Shown: positions 34,130 through 46,084, counted from the stretch's first letter. The stretch: DNA of 64,000 bases from Phyto melanocephala (GCA_941918925.1 OW799236.1:64504685-64568684); one strand, 5' to 3'. Made by a program: numbers and translations. The notes: a model not told the origin generated them from the letters alone.

Positions 34130-35361
34130 AATCTAAAATATAGTTTTAAGCTTGGAAAAAACTTACTTTTAAATTCTTATTTTTAAAAATTTTTTTATTT
34201 TTGGAAAATATTTTTAGTTAAGAAATTTGTGAATTACGTTATGAAAAACAGTCGGGACGCCTGTTCTAAGAGGGTGGAGGTAGTTAAGGGACAATATTAT
34301 TATTATTTTTCATTATAATTGTTACTCTACTAATTATCATTATCATTGATTATTTTGTATTACTAACGTTGCTCTCTTTATGCATTCTTTCTATTGGAAT
34401 TGAGAGTTATTATTAAATACCTTTTTGGTAGCATTTCTACTAACAAGTCTTGTCAGAGCATTTGTAAAAAGCGAACCTCATAGTGGGAAAGCAAGCTATT
34501 AAATAAAATTAATAAATAAACTGACTAAGTGAACTAAAATATAAATCCTCAAATTTGTCGTTTAATTTAGCGCGGATCCCGCAAAATAAATAATAAATAA
34601 ATCAAAGAAGTTTATTAACTTATACTACAATTCTTATCACTAACTGATAATAATATATTTTTCTTACATACTAGAAACCTTATCACTAAACTCAACATAC
34701 TTAGTAACCCTTTGTCCATCGTAAGCAAACAGTTCTTTTGGATTATCCGTACTCTGTTAATGACTGTTTACTTAGGCTAGACCAACGGGTACACTACAAT
34801 TATTTGTTTGTTTAGGCTATTGTTTGCTTAGGCTATTGTTTGTTTACACTACGTTTTTACAAATGTGTATTTACTTGTTATGACAATAAAAATAATTTAG
34901 TTTATAAAAACTTAACATTCTGGCGGCTTTGAAAGATTGTAATGGGTTTATAAAATCTTAACAATGTTGATGTTCAATTGTTGGGCAGATGATGAACGAG
35001 CTTAACTGCTCTTTTGCCACCCTATCGCATTGATTTGAACGTCCATATTAATAAAACACCTGAATAACATTAACGCGTTGCTTATTTGTGTATCTTTTCA
35101 CTGTTCAAATTGAGTTAGTCTGAGATTGAGAAATCTCAAATGAAATGCAGAAAACAAATTTAGAGTCTTGGCGTAGTTCACCTTCAACATGGGCCCTTCA
35201 ATTTAACCACCCTCTACAAAGAAAGTGATACATATTTTATTATAAAGAGATTATTCCATAGCGATTAACAAAATAATAAATATTGTACTTTAAATGTAGA
35301 CAAAATTGGTGGTGGGTATAAAAGATTCGACACAGCCGAATATAGTGCTCTTACTTGTTTT

Positions 35362-35990
35362 AGTTGAGTTTGCTATAAAGTTGCTTACTTAAAATATCGA
35401 ACTGCCAACTTAAAATATTACGTTTGGCAAATAAAAATTAAAAAACATAAAAAAATCCTAAAATTGTTTTTAACTGCTGTGCCAAATAAAAAGTATTTAT
35501 AATTGATATACATACTTACATAATTGTCGATTTTTGTTATGATGGTGCAGGCTTGCCATTTTAGCACTTTTTATGCTAGATTTAGCATTTTTTTTTTCTT
35601 AATTTAGCACAAAAGATTTTCAAAAAATGCTTAATTATAATCCGGTATTTTTTGCACTTTTTTCATATAAAATTTAGCACTTTTCTTTTTAAATTGTAGA
35701 ACATTTTAGCAATTTTTTTCAGGGTTTTGCACTTTTTCTCTATCATCTTATGGCAACACTGTGATGGTGAAAATAAAAACTCTTATGTAGATGTGCTACG
35801 TACGAGAGGAAAAATTCGTGATGATTCAAACCCTTTTGAGCTGCACAGTACCAAGTATATATTTTTAATATGTAAGTAACGAAACTAAATATAATACTAT
35901 TGTGCACAACATCGAACCAAAAAATTGGTAAATATGCGCCAATTTCTGTCGGCCACTTGTGCGCCGACTAAAGTTACCCATAAACGCCGA
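35362..35990. other. Unassigned sequence with scattered 'tttagcac' repeats
   Basis: Between 35550 and 35745 the motif TTTAGCACTTTT and close variants occur several times at irregular spacing, interleaved with poly(T). It reads like a decayed tandem repeat. No coding potential. Confidence 0.45.
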
Positions 35991-35997
35991 TATACTA

Positions 35998-36870
35998 ATG
36001 GGTGTCCCAACTAGAACGCAATTTTTAAATTTGGCGCCATTCGAAGTGTCATTGTTTGACATTTGAACAATTGTTATTGTTTGCTAGTAGAAGGTACGAG
36101 GTTAGTAAAAATGGAGCGCTACACGAATGAACAACGCATTCTCATTGTGAAATTGTTTTACCAAAATGGTGAAAGTTTTTCGGCTACAGTTCGCAAATTG
36201 CGATCAATTTGGGGTCACAATAATGCTCCAAAAGAGTCAAGTGTAAAGAGATTAATGGATTAATTTGCCGCAACTGGGTCTGTTAGTGATGTTAAGACAA
36301 CAACGCGCCTTCGACCAGGTCGATCGACCGAAAATGTCGCAGCTGTACGTGATGATGTCGCTCAAACTCCATCCAGGCAGGTCAAGCGCAAACAGTCAAT
36401 GGTGTTCGGTATCGTGACCAGTATCGTACCAGTTTTTTCTTGCCTAGAATTGAAGAAATGAATGTGGAGGGCATGTGGTTTCAACAAGATGGCGCCACAT
36501 GTCATACAGCCAGAGAAACAATTCAATTGCTGCATCAGTCATTTCCCGGTCGTGTTATTTCGCGTTCTGGAGACCAGAATTGGCCGCCTAGATCGTGTGA
36601 TTAAACACCTTTAGATTTTTTTCTTTGGGGTTTTTTGAAGTCGATGGTTTACGCGAGTAAGCCGACGACGACTCAAGCCTTTAAAGAGGAAAGTGGACGC
36701 TGCATTACTGAAATACCGCAGCAACACTATCGCGATGTTTCCAATTCAACGAACTACCCATCAAAAACTTTACTTACAAAATAAGTATAAACGTAATGCA
36801 AATTTATTGAAAGTACTACTTACAATTTGACTAGAATAACTACATACTTATTTTTGTTCGCGATGTCCCA
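35998..36870 (+). mobile_element. Tc1/mariner-superfamily element with deleted catalytic core
   Basis: A transposase gene with untranslated flanks. The left end is near 'tgggtgtcccaac' and the right end near 'gcgatgtcccaaaac'. The two 'gtcccaa' blocks are in direct, not inverted, orientation, so I cannot define true TIRs and the limits are approximate. Confidence 0.6.
36111..36783 (+). pseudogene. Mariner-type transposase, internal deletion
   Basis: The start MERYTNEQRILIVKLFYQNG is followed by a second half-HTH (SSVKRLMD). An in-frame TAA sits at 36261. The same frame then gives GSVSDVKTTTRLRPGRSTEN and AAVRDDVAQTPSRQ. A deletion removes the first catalytic aspartate region. In a new frame come VNGVRYRDQYRTSFFLPRIE, MWFQQDGATCHTARETIQLL (second Asp) and TPLDFFLWGFLKSMVYA (third acidic residue, Asp). 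The ending resembles the family of the elements at 6839 and 25325. At least one stop plus the deletion; inactive. Confidence 0.75.
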
Positions 36871-36905
36871 AAACAAATCCATTACAACTTATTTAAATAC
36901 GACAT

Positions 36906-38234
36906 AAAAAACAAGTCACAGTGCTATATTCAGCCGTGCCGAATCTTGTATACCCTTCACAACGTGTAGTCATGCAATAACAATTGTTTGTATCACCGTT
37001 CATCTCATATAAAATACGTACATATGTACATGTAAAAAACATACATCCCATTGTAAAATTATAAATTGAGTTTACGTATGTATGTTTCTAAAAAAAAATA
37101 AAAAAAAATATATAAAAAAAAAAAATTACAAAAAAAATGTATTAAAAAATTTACAAAAAAAATATATTAAAAAAAATAATCTATATATATAAAAGTGAAA
37201 TTCTGTGTGTGTGTGTGTGTGTTAGCTATAGACTCCGAAACTGTAAAACCGATCAGACTCAAACTTTGGCAAGTTGTTGTACACATACCAGGGAGTGTTT
37301 ATGGATGGAAAAAAGTGGGCGGGGCCACGCCCATAAAAATTAGTTATCAGTTTTAGCTACTTGCACTGGACCGAATTTTCTGAAACTTTGCAAACATACT
37401 GAGCTGTCATGACTTTACACTTTTGTCATTAGAAAAGTGGGCAGTGCCACGCCCATTAAAAAAAAGGTATCATTTTGAGGTACTTGCACTGGCCTGATTT
37501 TTCTGAAACTTTGCACACATATTGAGTTGTCATGACTATACAGTTTCGTATTTAGAAAAGTGGGCAGTACCATGCCCATAAAAAAAGGTATCATTTTGAG
37601 GTACTTACACTGGACCGATTTTTCTGAAACTTTGCACACTTATTGAGCTGTCATGACTATACAGTTTTGTAATTAGAAAAGTGGGCAGTGCCACGCTCAT
37701 AAAGAAAAAGTTATAGTTTTTAGCCTTGCACTTGATATTCGATTAAAATTTAGAATGCGATTAAAATTCATGAAGGGGCGTAGCAACGCGCGCCGGGATT
37801 GGCTAGTAAAATAAAATAAAATAATAATATATTAAATAAAATAAAATTTTTTTGGCTCAGCTGGAATTCAATGCCTCGTTTACTTTAACCAGTATGTATG
37901 TAGGTTGTTGTTGTAATTGTGAAAAAACGAGGTGGTCGTAGTTTTTTGCTCATATCTCAGAAAGTTATAGAGCGATTGTGCTGAATTTCAATAGCGATTC
38001 ATTCCCGGATATTTCTAAGAGATTGATACTATTCACAGATCTGAGGAACATACAGTTGCTTCTAAATGGTGATTTCAACCAACACACGGACAAACGGTCA
38101 GGGCTCAATTGACTCCTCTATTCATAAGCTTTTAGAAAATATAGACTTTATGGGGTCGGAAATGAAAATTGTAGAAATTACAAACGAAATGACAAAGCTA
38201 TATATACCCTTGTGCACCACAGGTGAAGGGTACA
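36906..38234 (-). repeat. DINE-1/INE-1-like element, type B, holding a Helitron
   Basis: The minus-strand 3' end (hairpin TTCGGCACGGCTGAA and 'agcactgtgacttg' tail) is at 36906. The 5' part ends at 38234 with 'gtacccttcacctgtggtg'. The A-rich core is interrupted by the Helitron at 37180-37806. Confidence 0.8.
37180..37806 (+). mobile_element. Helitron, 627 bp, with ~120-bp internal repeats
   Basis: It starts TCTATATATATAAAAGTG at 37180 and ends GCGCGCCGGGATTGGCTAG at 37806, with A before and T after. A GC-rich imperfect hairpin precedes the end. Inside, a unit of about 120 bp ('gaaactttgcacac', 'gctgtcatgac', 'aaaagtgggcagtgccacg') is repeated three to four times from 37380 to 37740. No coding sequence. 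Confidence 0.85.
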
Positions 38235-38817
38235 AGGGACTCATAAAAATAATTAGTTACAAAAAGGAAAATATAACTGGATTCAAAATTGCTAGTTATA
38301 TATACAAAATCTTTGATAAATTTTCTACATTTTTAATTTCTATAAAGTATTTTATGTAGCTAGTAGCTAATATTGATCAAAAAATTAAAAATTAAATTAG
38401 TAAAATTTTTATACATACTCACAATATGTACATGAAAAATTCGACTACAGTACCACCTATATGGGCCAAAATTTAAGGATTTGTTTTTTGATATCAAAGC
38501 TACCTATGTTGTGAATATGAGTCGTTTTGTTTCATGAATTTATAAATCTTTTAATAATTCGGCTATAGCGCCATCTTTTTTGAATTTCATTTTTTTCCAC
38601 TCCTTTTTCGTTTGGTTACAAATACTGTGACACGAGAATTTTATATATTAAATTTATAATATTCTTTTTATACTTAAATTAATAAAGTCATTATGTTGTA
38701 TTTTAAATTAATCAGTTACAAATACAAAACACAATAGGAATGAGTTATTATTTAATAGATAATGAGTAATGCAAATATTAGACAATTGAGCTACAAAATA
38801 ATGAATGTAATAAGCTA
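38235..38817. other. Unassigned AT-rich sequence
   Basis: No repeat end or domain is recognisable. Only short ORFs occur. Confidence 0.45.
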
Positions 38818-39178
38818 TTACAGTTCAAATTGTAAGTAAAACTTTTGCTGGGTAAGACGGCATTCACAGATGTTTTCACATTTCATACAGAGCTGTTTTG
38901 TTGAAATTTGAATATTTTTTACAATTCTGCCGATTGTGGACGAATTTGAACGAATATGTTGACCAAAAGAATGACGAAGTGCACGAAATGCATTTTGATT
39001 TGAACGCTTATTTTTATAATAAGCCTGAATAGCTTTAACGCGTTGCTCGATTGCGTATCTTTCCATGGTTCAAATTGAGTTAGATTGAAACTGAGAAATG
39101 TCAAATGAAATGCGGAAAACAAATTTGACGTCTTGCTAGGTATAGTCCACATTCAACATCGGCCCCTAAAATTTAACC
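38818..39178 (-). pseudogene. Mariner-type transposase N-terminus with left terminal repeat
   Basis: On the minus strand the terminal sequence 'atggttaaattttaggggcc' (39178) is followed by a start at 39066: MERYAIEQRVKAIQAYYKNK, then RALRHSFGQHIRSNSSTIGR. That is an HTH of the same type as at 36111 and in the MITEs at 25325 and 32405. The rest of the gene is missing downstream of 38818. This copy is the best-preserved source of the MITE family's N-terminus in the window. Confidence 0.7.
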
Positions 39179-39204
39179 ATCATTTTTATTCCAAACCAAT
39201 ATAT

Positions 39205-40086
39205 TATTATACCCTCCAACAAAAAAAAATGGTGGAGGTATATTCATTTTGTCATTCCGTTTGTAACACGTCGAAATACCAATTTTAGACCCCAATAAGT
39301 ATAAATACTCTGAATAGGGGTTTTATTTTATAATGATCTAGATGTGTCCTTCCGTCTGTTGGAAGCACGTTAGAGGTCGGACCGAAAAAGCTAGGGGTGT
39401 AAAATTTTGCCAGAATATTTCTTATACACAAGGTTTGTTTGGAATTGAAAATGGGCTAAATAGGAATATTTGGAACAGAGTTATAGCTCGTAATGCAAAA
39501 AAAAAAACGTGTCCTTCCAACAACGAATAAAATGTAATTGTGTCCAAACGCATTAACATATGAATTAGGAAAGGAGCTATAGATCAAAACGTATTAAAAA
39601 TTTATACCGCACAGTGTATTTTTCGGTATATTCGAAATTTAAAACGTAATAAAACTGGCAAAACTAGATGTATGATTCTGAAATTTTGCAACCATTGCTT
39701 TTTGGTCGAAGGCTTTGTACTAATGGAAAATAAATGTTACACACCCTCTTTTACGCCCACCTTCCATATAATGCTTTATCTAAAATTCATTTAATTTCTC
39801 TATAAATAAAGATGTTGGAAGAATAAAGAACTATATTAAAATATGTTGTATTCATTAGCAGAAATAACTTCGATACGCCTACTATAACGTCCACTTTCAT
39901 TGAAAGACTTAAATTACGAAAATATTTTACTAGCATATCGAAGGGTTACAAAGAAAGCGATACATATTTTAGCATAAAGATACTATTTCATTTCTGGTAA
40001 TAACAAAATAATTAATACTGTACATCAAATTGGTGGTGGGTATAAAAGATTCGGTACAGCCGAATATAGTGCTCTTACTTGTTTTT
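39205..40086 (+). repeat. DINE-1-like element, type A, without MITE
   Basis: The start 'tattataccctccaac' is followed by an echo 'atggtggaggtata'. The body has one internal repeat fewer than the copies at 25178 and 31073. It ends with the hairpin TTCGGTACAGCCGAA and 'gtgctcttacttgttttt'. The site occupied by the MITE in those copies reads 'atcgaagggttacaaagaaag' here, i.e. empty. Confidence 0.8.
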
Positions 40087-40217
40087 ATTTAGATTTTTTA
40101 GATTTACCGCTATTCCAAGAGTACTGAAAAATATGCGTGTTGTTTTTTGTAGATACTTGTGTACTCAGTTGAAAGATTCTCTTTTCGTAAAAGGTTGTTC
40201 TATTTACATTGAATAAA

Positions 40218-40480
40218 ATGCCGGTGATTACAAAATTTTTAAAACTTTCAATTGAACAAAAAAGTGATATTTGTAATAAGCTTGAAAGGGGCATACATAT
40301 GTCTAAAAGTGATTTTCGATGAATATAAAATGAAACTGCATTAAAAAAATTCGTTACAAAGCGTGTTACAATAAGAGCTTGTGAATATCCAAAATTGGAA
40401 AAGGGTTTGTAGGAGTGGTTTATGAAGCCATATCAAACCATAAAAGAGAATTTGCGCCCTGAAAAATTGAGTCTAGGTTA
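40218..40480 (+). pseudogene. pogo/Tigger-type (CENP-B-like) DNA-binding domain fragment
   Basis: The plus strand starts MPVITKFLKLSIEQKSDICN then KLERGIHMSKSDFR and a stop. In a neighbouring frame it continues LKKFVTKRVTIRACEYPKLE and WFMKPYQT. This is the order of a CENP-B N-terminal HTH: an LSIEQK-type first helix, a 'GxSxSxLA' turn, and the second HTH start with 'ALYEWF'. The DDE domain is not found downstream. The fragment sits between a DINE-type element and a palindromic MITE. Confidence 0.55.
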
Positions 40481-40692
40481 TTGCAACAACCTCAGTTTTC
40501 GCAACGGCCGAAATTTCTATTAGTTGCGTTAAGCGAGGTTGCACTACATATATGTCTGTACTTTCTACACCATTCTTTTTGACTTAACTATAGATATTCC
40601 CATTTACAACATTGCAAATTTTATGATTTTCTAAAAATTTCATTTCATTATTGTTGACAGCTATTCGTTGTTGATCTACAAAATATTACACG

Positions 40693-41369
40693 CCTTTCTC
40701 ACTAGGCAAGTCACTTGCGCAAGTGACTTGCGCAAGTGTTGTGTTTATAGGCAAAAGGGGTAAGGTCGGGTTAAGAGGAAGAAACTTGCTCATTTTTGAG
40801 TACACACTTGCCTGTACTCGGCAAGTACGAGCAAGTTTTTGTTGAGAAACCAAAAACAAAAGAGTAATAAAAACAAACAAGAGTGCTATATTCGGCCATG
40901 CCGAATCTTATATACCCTTCACAACGTGTAGTCATGCAACAACAATTGTTTATGTCACCATTTATCTCATATGAAATACGTACATACAAAACATACATAT
41001 ATAAAAACATCCCATTGTAATATTATACATTAAGTTTACTTATGTGCTTAAACAAAAATAAATTAAAAGAAAAATTAAAAATAAAGCAATAAAAATTTGA
41101 ATAAAATATAAAATAAAAAAAATTTTTTGGCTCACTCTAACCAGTATACCACGTTTGTATGAATGTGTAGATAATTGATAATTGTAGAAATTTCAATCGG
41201 AATGACAAACCTATATATACCCTTTTTCACTGTGTGAAGAGTATAATAAGTAAAAGAGAACGAAACTTGGGCAAGTCAGTTGCTGAGTCTGAACATGAAA
41301 GCAAGTTTAAAGAAAAATAAAAGAAAATAAAAAACTAACTTGAGCAAGTGACTTGCCTAGTGAGAAAGG
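40693..41369. mobile_element. MITE with 26-bp TIRs, holding a DINE-type fragment
   Basis: A 26-bp sequence beginning CCTTTCTCACTAGGCAAG (40693-40718) is repeated exactly inverted at 41344-41369. The left end extends into a perfect 24-bp palindrome (40707-40730, half-site CAAGTCACTTGC). A target duplication is not clear ('ttacac' left, 'gttaca' right). The interior beyond the terminal parts is a DINE-type copy, so the MITE proper is about 300 bp. Confidence 0.75.
40870..41246 (-). repeat. DINE-1/INE-1-like element, type B, internally deleted
   Basis: The minus-strand 5' part ('ttatactcttcacacagtg') is at 41246 and the 3' hairpin end (TTCGGCATGGCCGAA, 'tagcactcttgtttgttt') at 40870. The central blocks are shortened to the A-rich core and flanks. 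Confidence 0.75.
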
Positions 41370-44300
41370 GGTGTTACATTCATAATACTTGCCTTAGATA
41401 ACCAGAGAGTTATGTCCTTTTATATGAAAAGAAAATTTAAAAAGATAACTGTTATTTTTTTGACCCCTATTAACAAATTAATTAAATATACGACTGTCAA
41501 AAATAACGGAATTATGGAAACATACGTATATAGTTTCTTTCAAATTATTATAAATCGTGCTTTTGTACAACAAGAAAAAATAGAGAAATTAAATTCAACC
41601 CAGTTTTTGCGCTAAAAATGTTATGCCGTTAAATGTTATGACAAATTATGAATGAAATGAAACTCCCACCATAAACAATCGTCAACCAACAGACAACTAA
41701 CCATCCAAACAACCGACATTATAATGAACGCTTTCCAAACGTATGTATGTAAGTACAACAAATATGCAACTTTAATCTGTTTAAATTTATTATTTAGTTT
41801 TGTAAAATTTGTTAAGCTGAAATTATGTAAAATAAAAAAAAAAAAGTATTGTACTCGTATGCTCTGATTAAAGTTATTAAGTGCTTTATCTTCCAGCCAT
41901 TGTCGTCAACACCTAACCAACGTATATCGCTTACTATACCATCTACAAATCTATTTATCTTTCTGCTCGTTTCCCTGCTAGTTGTACTTAATAAATACGG
42001 TTCTACATATTCAACGTCATTGAGTCTCCCAACTAATAGATTGGCGTCTTCATGTGTATTCTTTATGCTTTATATGGGTATACTATAACTGTTTACTACC
42101 ATTATGTGTTCTCCCTTGACTTCAAGAACAAAAGAAAAAAAAAGAAGATGCAGTAGTACCTATTCAACGACAAAAGTTACGCGTGCGAAGAAGCAGTTTT
42201 CTTAGCTGTTGTTTTTGTTGCTGCCACTGTGTTGTGTGAATTGAATAACTGTGCACGATAACAATTTGGTAAAACTTTTACGAATATTTGCCAGAGTGCC
42301 TACTGCCTGTAGTGTTTAGATTCAAAAGCTTAGCTGCGACTAAATTAAGTCAAGATTTTATAGTTCTTTTGAAACATCGTCTAGTTGTTGTTATTTTTTC
42401 AGCTGTTGCCTGGTATTGCTTTTAAATTGAGGGAATCCACTTAGTATTTTGTATTGTAGTTAGAAATTAAAGAATCAAAAAAGAAGAATCACAAACTAAC
42501 TTCGCTTAAAGTCACGAAACTTATTTTTTTCTTAAAAATCGCACAAAAATTTTTGGGTAAACTTTTATGTTTATTGCGGTTGCTATGGTTGTCGCTGTAG
42601 GTAGTTGTAGAATTTTTTTGCAAAGTTGTCATTAAAATAGAGTTGGATTTATAAAACAAAGCAAAAAAAAACTTTCAGTAAATACAGGTTAAGTTGTCAC
42701 AAATGGGCAAAATATCTTTCGGAGAAGTATATTTAAGGAGATTAAATAGTAAAAAATTTATCAAAAATTTAATATTAAAACAGAATTTACTTTTTTTTAT
42801 GAATTATTTAATTATGGCTTCCAAAAATATTACTTATCAAGAGAACAATTTTGGTTTGGGGGAAATATTGACTTATTGAAACTAAAAATGTTATGATAAT
42901 GTGATTTAGATAAATGGTCCTGCAAATTGGCTTTCAAGATAACCACTTGATTAATTTTTTTGGTGTCACGTTACATGCTGATAACCCATCAATAATTGTC
43001 GATTTGAAGACCAACAGTATTATAAAAGTATATTTTTTTTTATTTCTGAATGATTAACGTACTTCAATTCCCAATCAGATCTGACCTAAGTTCTTAAATA
43101 TTTACATCATTACAAAAGCGAAAGTTATGTTTTCCCTTCTATCAGTTCTCTTCCTGTATTTAGCACAAACACAAGAGTCACTTCCAAATGTCACAATACC
43201 CATAGTTATGCAGAAACACATTGCCTGTGAAAATTCCTATTGGAATATCTTTACTATTAACACAGAAAACTCGATCGTTCGGCCTTATGGCTATTACAAA
43301 TTGAGCTAAGTGGGAACGAAGATTAAAGTATTTAGGTAAATTGTTTTCCCATATTCACTATATTTTCTTGCTGAAAAATTACATTTATTCGGATAAGTGA
43401 GCATTAAATGGATTAAAGCTTTAAATTTCACATAGATTTTTATAAGACTTGCAATATTCTAATTTTTTTTTAATGAAAAACGACGCTTATTCAATAATTT
43501 GTAATGAGATAAACATTTTTAGTAGGTTAAAAGATGTCTGTGAATAATGCAAGTTTGACTCTTAATGAATTAACATTTAAATCGCTACAAATAGTTCCAA
43601 ATAATTGAAATGGTTTAGCAGTATTAAATGTTTCTTTTATAACCGGAAAGACAATCAATGTGCAATTTCGAAATCCTTAACTATTTTACAATCGATTTTT
43701 AAAAGTCATGCTGGGAGGAGAATAAAAAGAAAGTAGTATCGCACAACATGAAAATTATGTTCCTTATTGTTTTAATCAAAAAAAGTGTAAATAGTTATCC
43801 TTGCTCCAGTTACTTTTTTAAAACCTCAATGATAGTTTTTAGTCAAAACTACTAATAACAAACGAGAGTCTATTTTGATTTGAATCAGTGATGCTAATCC
43901 CTAATTGATGGTCCCAGATTGAGATTTGTTAATCCCTAAAATCTTTATTATAGTAATCCCGAAAAATTGTAGCACGGAACGGAACAGATGAAAGTTAACA
44001 GGGGCAGTAGAAAATTACATATTATTCTGGAAAAGATACGGAATTAAAATCAATAAAATTTTTATTATTGGCACAAGGTTATAAACTGGCACTGATAATG
44101 AGTATTTAAAAGCATTAATTTCCAAGTAACCTTATGTGATCCTATATTTCCTTTGGTTAATATGGCTGTCTGGTAAAGGTATTTTATAGGCTTTTACACT
44201 AATCATCTGCCGTCAATTTGCAAAGATGTTAACATCTTTCTTTAAGATTTGTACAGGTTTGTGTGTGTACATTTTTATACATCTTTTAAAGGTGTTATTT

Positions 44301-45132
44301 TCTCATTTTATTCCTTCCAATATCTTTCGATTATTTTGGTGTAATCACTAGAAAACGACACTAAATAAGAACAAAAACTTAAATATCGTCAAAATTTCAT
44401 CAAATGTGATCAGCTTTGAGTCGTTTTTTTCAATATTAATAGTGAGTCATAAAATTTGAGTATAAGTGCGTATACATCATTGAAATTTAACTTAGCTGTA
44501 CTACGTCGTATTCATACTCATACCGTCTCATATTTATATAATTCGCAAAAATACCAACGTTGCTTCATATTTTTAAGAAAATACTTATACTTCATAGAGT
44601 GATTCAAGTTGATTCAACAACAAAAATATTAACAGTTCTCATTTGTATGAAGAATAAACAATGCTGCCAGGTCGGAGAGCGCAAGATATTTTTTAGCCGC
44701 AAGAAAATTTACAATTTTACAATGTGTAATATACAATTTTTGCAAGTACATATCACTATTTAATTTTTAAATAAATGCAATTGATTATGTCCTTTAGGCT
44801 TAATTTTGGTTGGCTTCTATAATAAGAGGTAAACAATAACAGTTTCTTTGTATTTTTATTTTTTTTTTATTTTCATGTTTAAATTTTTTGCAGTAAATTA
44901 AAAAAATGTGTTTTAGGTGCTCACTTAAATTTGAAAGATAATAAGCAAAAACAAAATTTAAATCTGTGTATGTTAAACTGACACCAAAGCAAGCACTTTA
45001 TTTTGGCTTCTTGTTTTTGTATTATTTTGTAAAATTCATATTTTCTAGTTTTTTTAACAATCCACAATTATTATGGTGAACGTGAAATTGTAATCTGTCA
45101 AGCCTAGTTCAAACACACAACTCAATAACTTT
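41370..45132. other. 3.8 kb with no recognisable transposon
   Basis: This is the longest stretch without a repeat I can name. It contains a less AT-rich section at 42100-42450 (with 'ttgttattttttcag' at about 42400, a good splice acceptor sequence) and the small ORF at 43127. It could be host intron or regulatory sequence. I see no exon I can defend. Confidence 0.4.
43127..43309 (+). CDS. Possible small secreted protein or exon, unrecognised
   Basis: A 60-codon frame. The first 15 residues (MFSLLSVLFLYLAQT) look like a cleavable signal peptide. The rest (ESLPNVTIPIVMQKH to RPYGYYKLS) has one Cys and one NVT glycosylation site. I do not recognise the protein. 'gtaaattg' downstream is not used by the frame because the stop precedes it. 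Length alone does not distinguish it from a chance ORF in 64 kb of AT-rich DNA. The argument for it is composition and its position in the least repetitive part of the window. Confidence 0.2.
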   Translation: MFSLLSVLFLYLAQTQESLPNVTIPIVMQKHIACENSYWNIFTINTENSIVRPYGYYKLS

Positions 45133-45405
45133 ACGTCTTGACGAGCCATCGATTTGTTTCGACTAGAACAAAACGTTGGCAAAGCAACTGTCAAAAAATT
45201 GTTCATGTTCTTCGATATGGAGAAAACGTATAAGTGTTTTTGTTGCTATTTTCATATTCAAAATGCCTTTTAATATCAGACATTGTTGTTCGATCAAATG
45301 TTCTGACAACTCTGTTTTAACAAATCATCGACAACAGCGGTCCACACCAGGCAAATTCATGTGCGCACAAACAATTGTTCGTTGTTCGTTGCGTATAAAT
45401 CAATG
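45133..45405 (+). mobile_element. MITE (second copy of family at 57757), right end decayed
   Basis: The left end 'acgtcttgacgagccatcga' matches that of the element at 57757. The interiors share 'aagcaactgtcaaaaaattg' versus 'agcaactggcaaaaaattat', 'atgttctgacaac' and 'gacaacagcggtccacacca'. The right terminal repeat is recognisable only as 'gttcgttgcgtataaatcaatg'. Confidence 0.65.
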
Positions 45406-46084
45406 AAATAATGAATCATGTTTCAAGTTAACTGAACTGAGTATTCGTTGCAGATCTGTGATACACACATAATGCCTTAATACGTCCCTAAATAAATTTT
45501 TCCTAATATTTTACAAATCAGTTATTTTTAATAAATAGTTAAAGAATTTGTTTTCGCAAATCAACAACTTAAACAATTATTAATGGTTTCTTTCATTTTG
45601 CATTAATTTTTCAGTGGAAAAAGCCGCAATTTGACAATTATTAATTTTATATTATTATTTTTATTAGATGTTGTAGGTGCAAATTCAAGTTTCATTTTTT
45701 CAACATCTTCCATCTTCAACAAGATGTTGATCAGTGTAAAAAAAACTTTTAAATTGAGCTTTTTGAGATCGCTTGAAGTTAAGGATCAATGAAAAAGCCA
45801 CAGAGTAAATTAATCACAAAGAGATCATGTCACCTGAATAGATTAAAAAAGTCTTTCTTATATTAAAGATGTTGTTTTATAATGTGTTGGCTACACTTGG
45901 CTCAACCAATTAAATTGTTAATAATATTTGAAAACTTCTTTTAGGCGCCTTGAATATTTATCAAAATAAAATAAAATTTGGGTTGTACTTACGTCATTGA
46001 TTGCCCCTCTTACTTTAATTTTCAATTTGTTAATAAAGTCTGGTTATTTTATTTTTTCATAGGACTCTTTTATTATACTACTAT
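45406..46084. other. Unassigned AT-rich sequence
   Basis: I see no repeat ends, domains or RNA genes here. Confidence 0.4.

Larger units (their letters stand above)
32630..34950 (+). mobile_element. Ty3/gypsy-group LTR retroelement remnant, internal deletion
   Basis: It contains a gag region and the start of pol (protease), then goes directly to sequence resembling a polypurine tract (aagagggtggagg, about 34270) followed by AGTTAAGGGAC, a plausible LTR start of the gypsy type. RT, RNase H, integrase and any env are missing. Exact outer limits and a second LTR were not resolved. Old insect retroelement copy, not functional. Confidence 0.55.
32405..35214 (-). mobile_element. Tc1/mariner-type MITE, TA duplication, split by gypsy-type remnant
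   Basis: The ends AAGGGTGGTTAAATTTTAAG (32405) and ATTTAACCACCCTC (35214) are flanked by TA (32403-32404, 35215-35216). The minus-strand N-terminal HTH remnant is at about 35150-35000. The middle (about 32630-34950) is replaced by a retroelement fragment. Its relative orientation to the surrounding DINE-type element is the same as in the copy at 25325. Confidence 0.75.
31073..35361 (+). repeat. DINE-1-like element, type A, with MITE and gypsy-type insertions
   Basis: The 5' end TTTTTATACCCGCCACC is at 31073. The body with three diverged internal repeats runs to 32402. The 3' end at 35217-35361 carries the hairpin TTCGACACAGCCGAA and 'tgctcttacttgttt'. The body is interrupted between 'gaagttata' and 'tacaaagaaagtgatac' by a mariner MITE, at the same site as in the copy at 25178-29257. 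Confidence 0.85.

Noticed and set aside
34290..34560. Second LTR of the gypsy-group remnant
   Set aside because: A plausible LTR start follows a purine tract, but I could not find a matching direct repeat at the 5' side (32630-32720), so no LTR pair is called.
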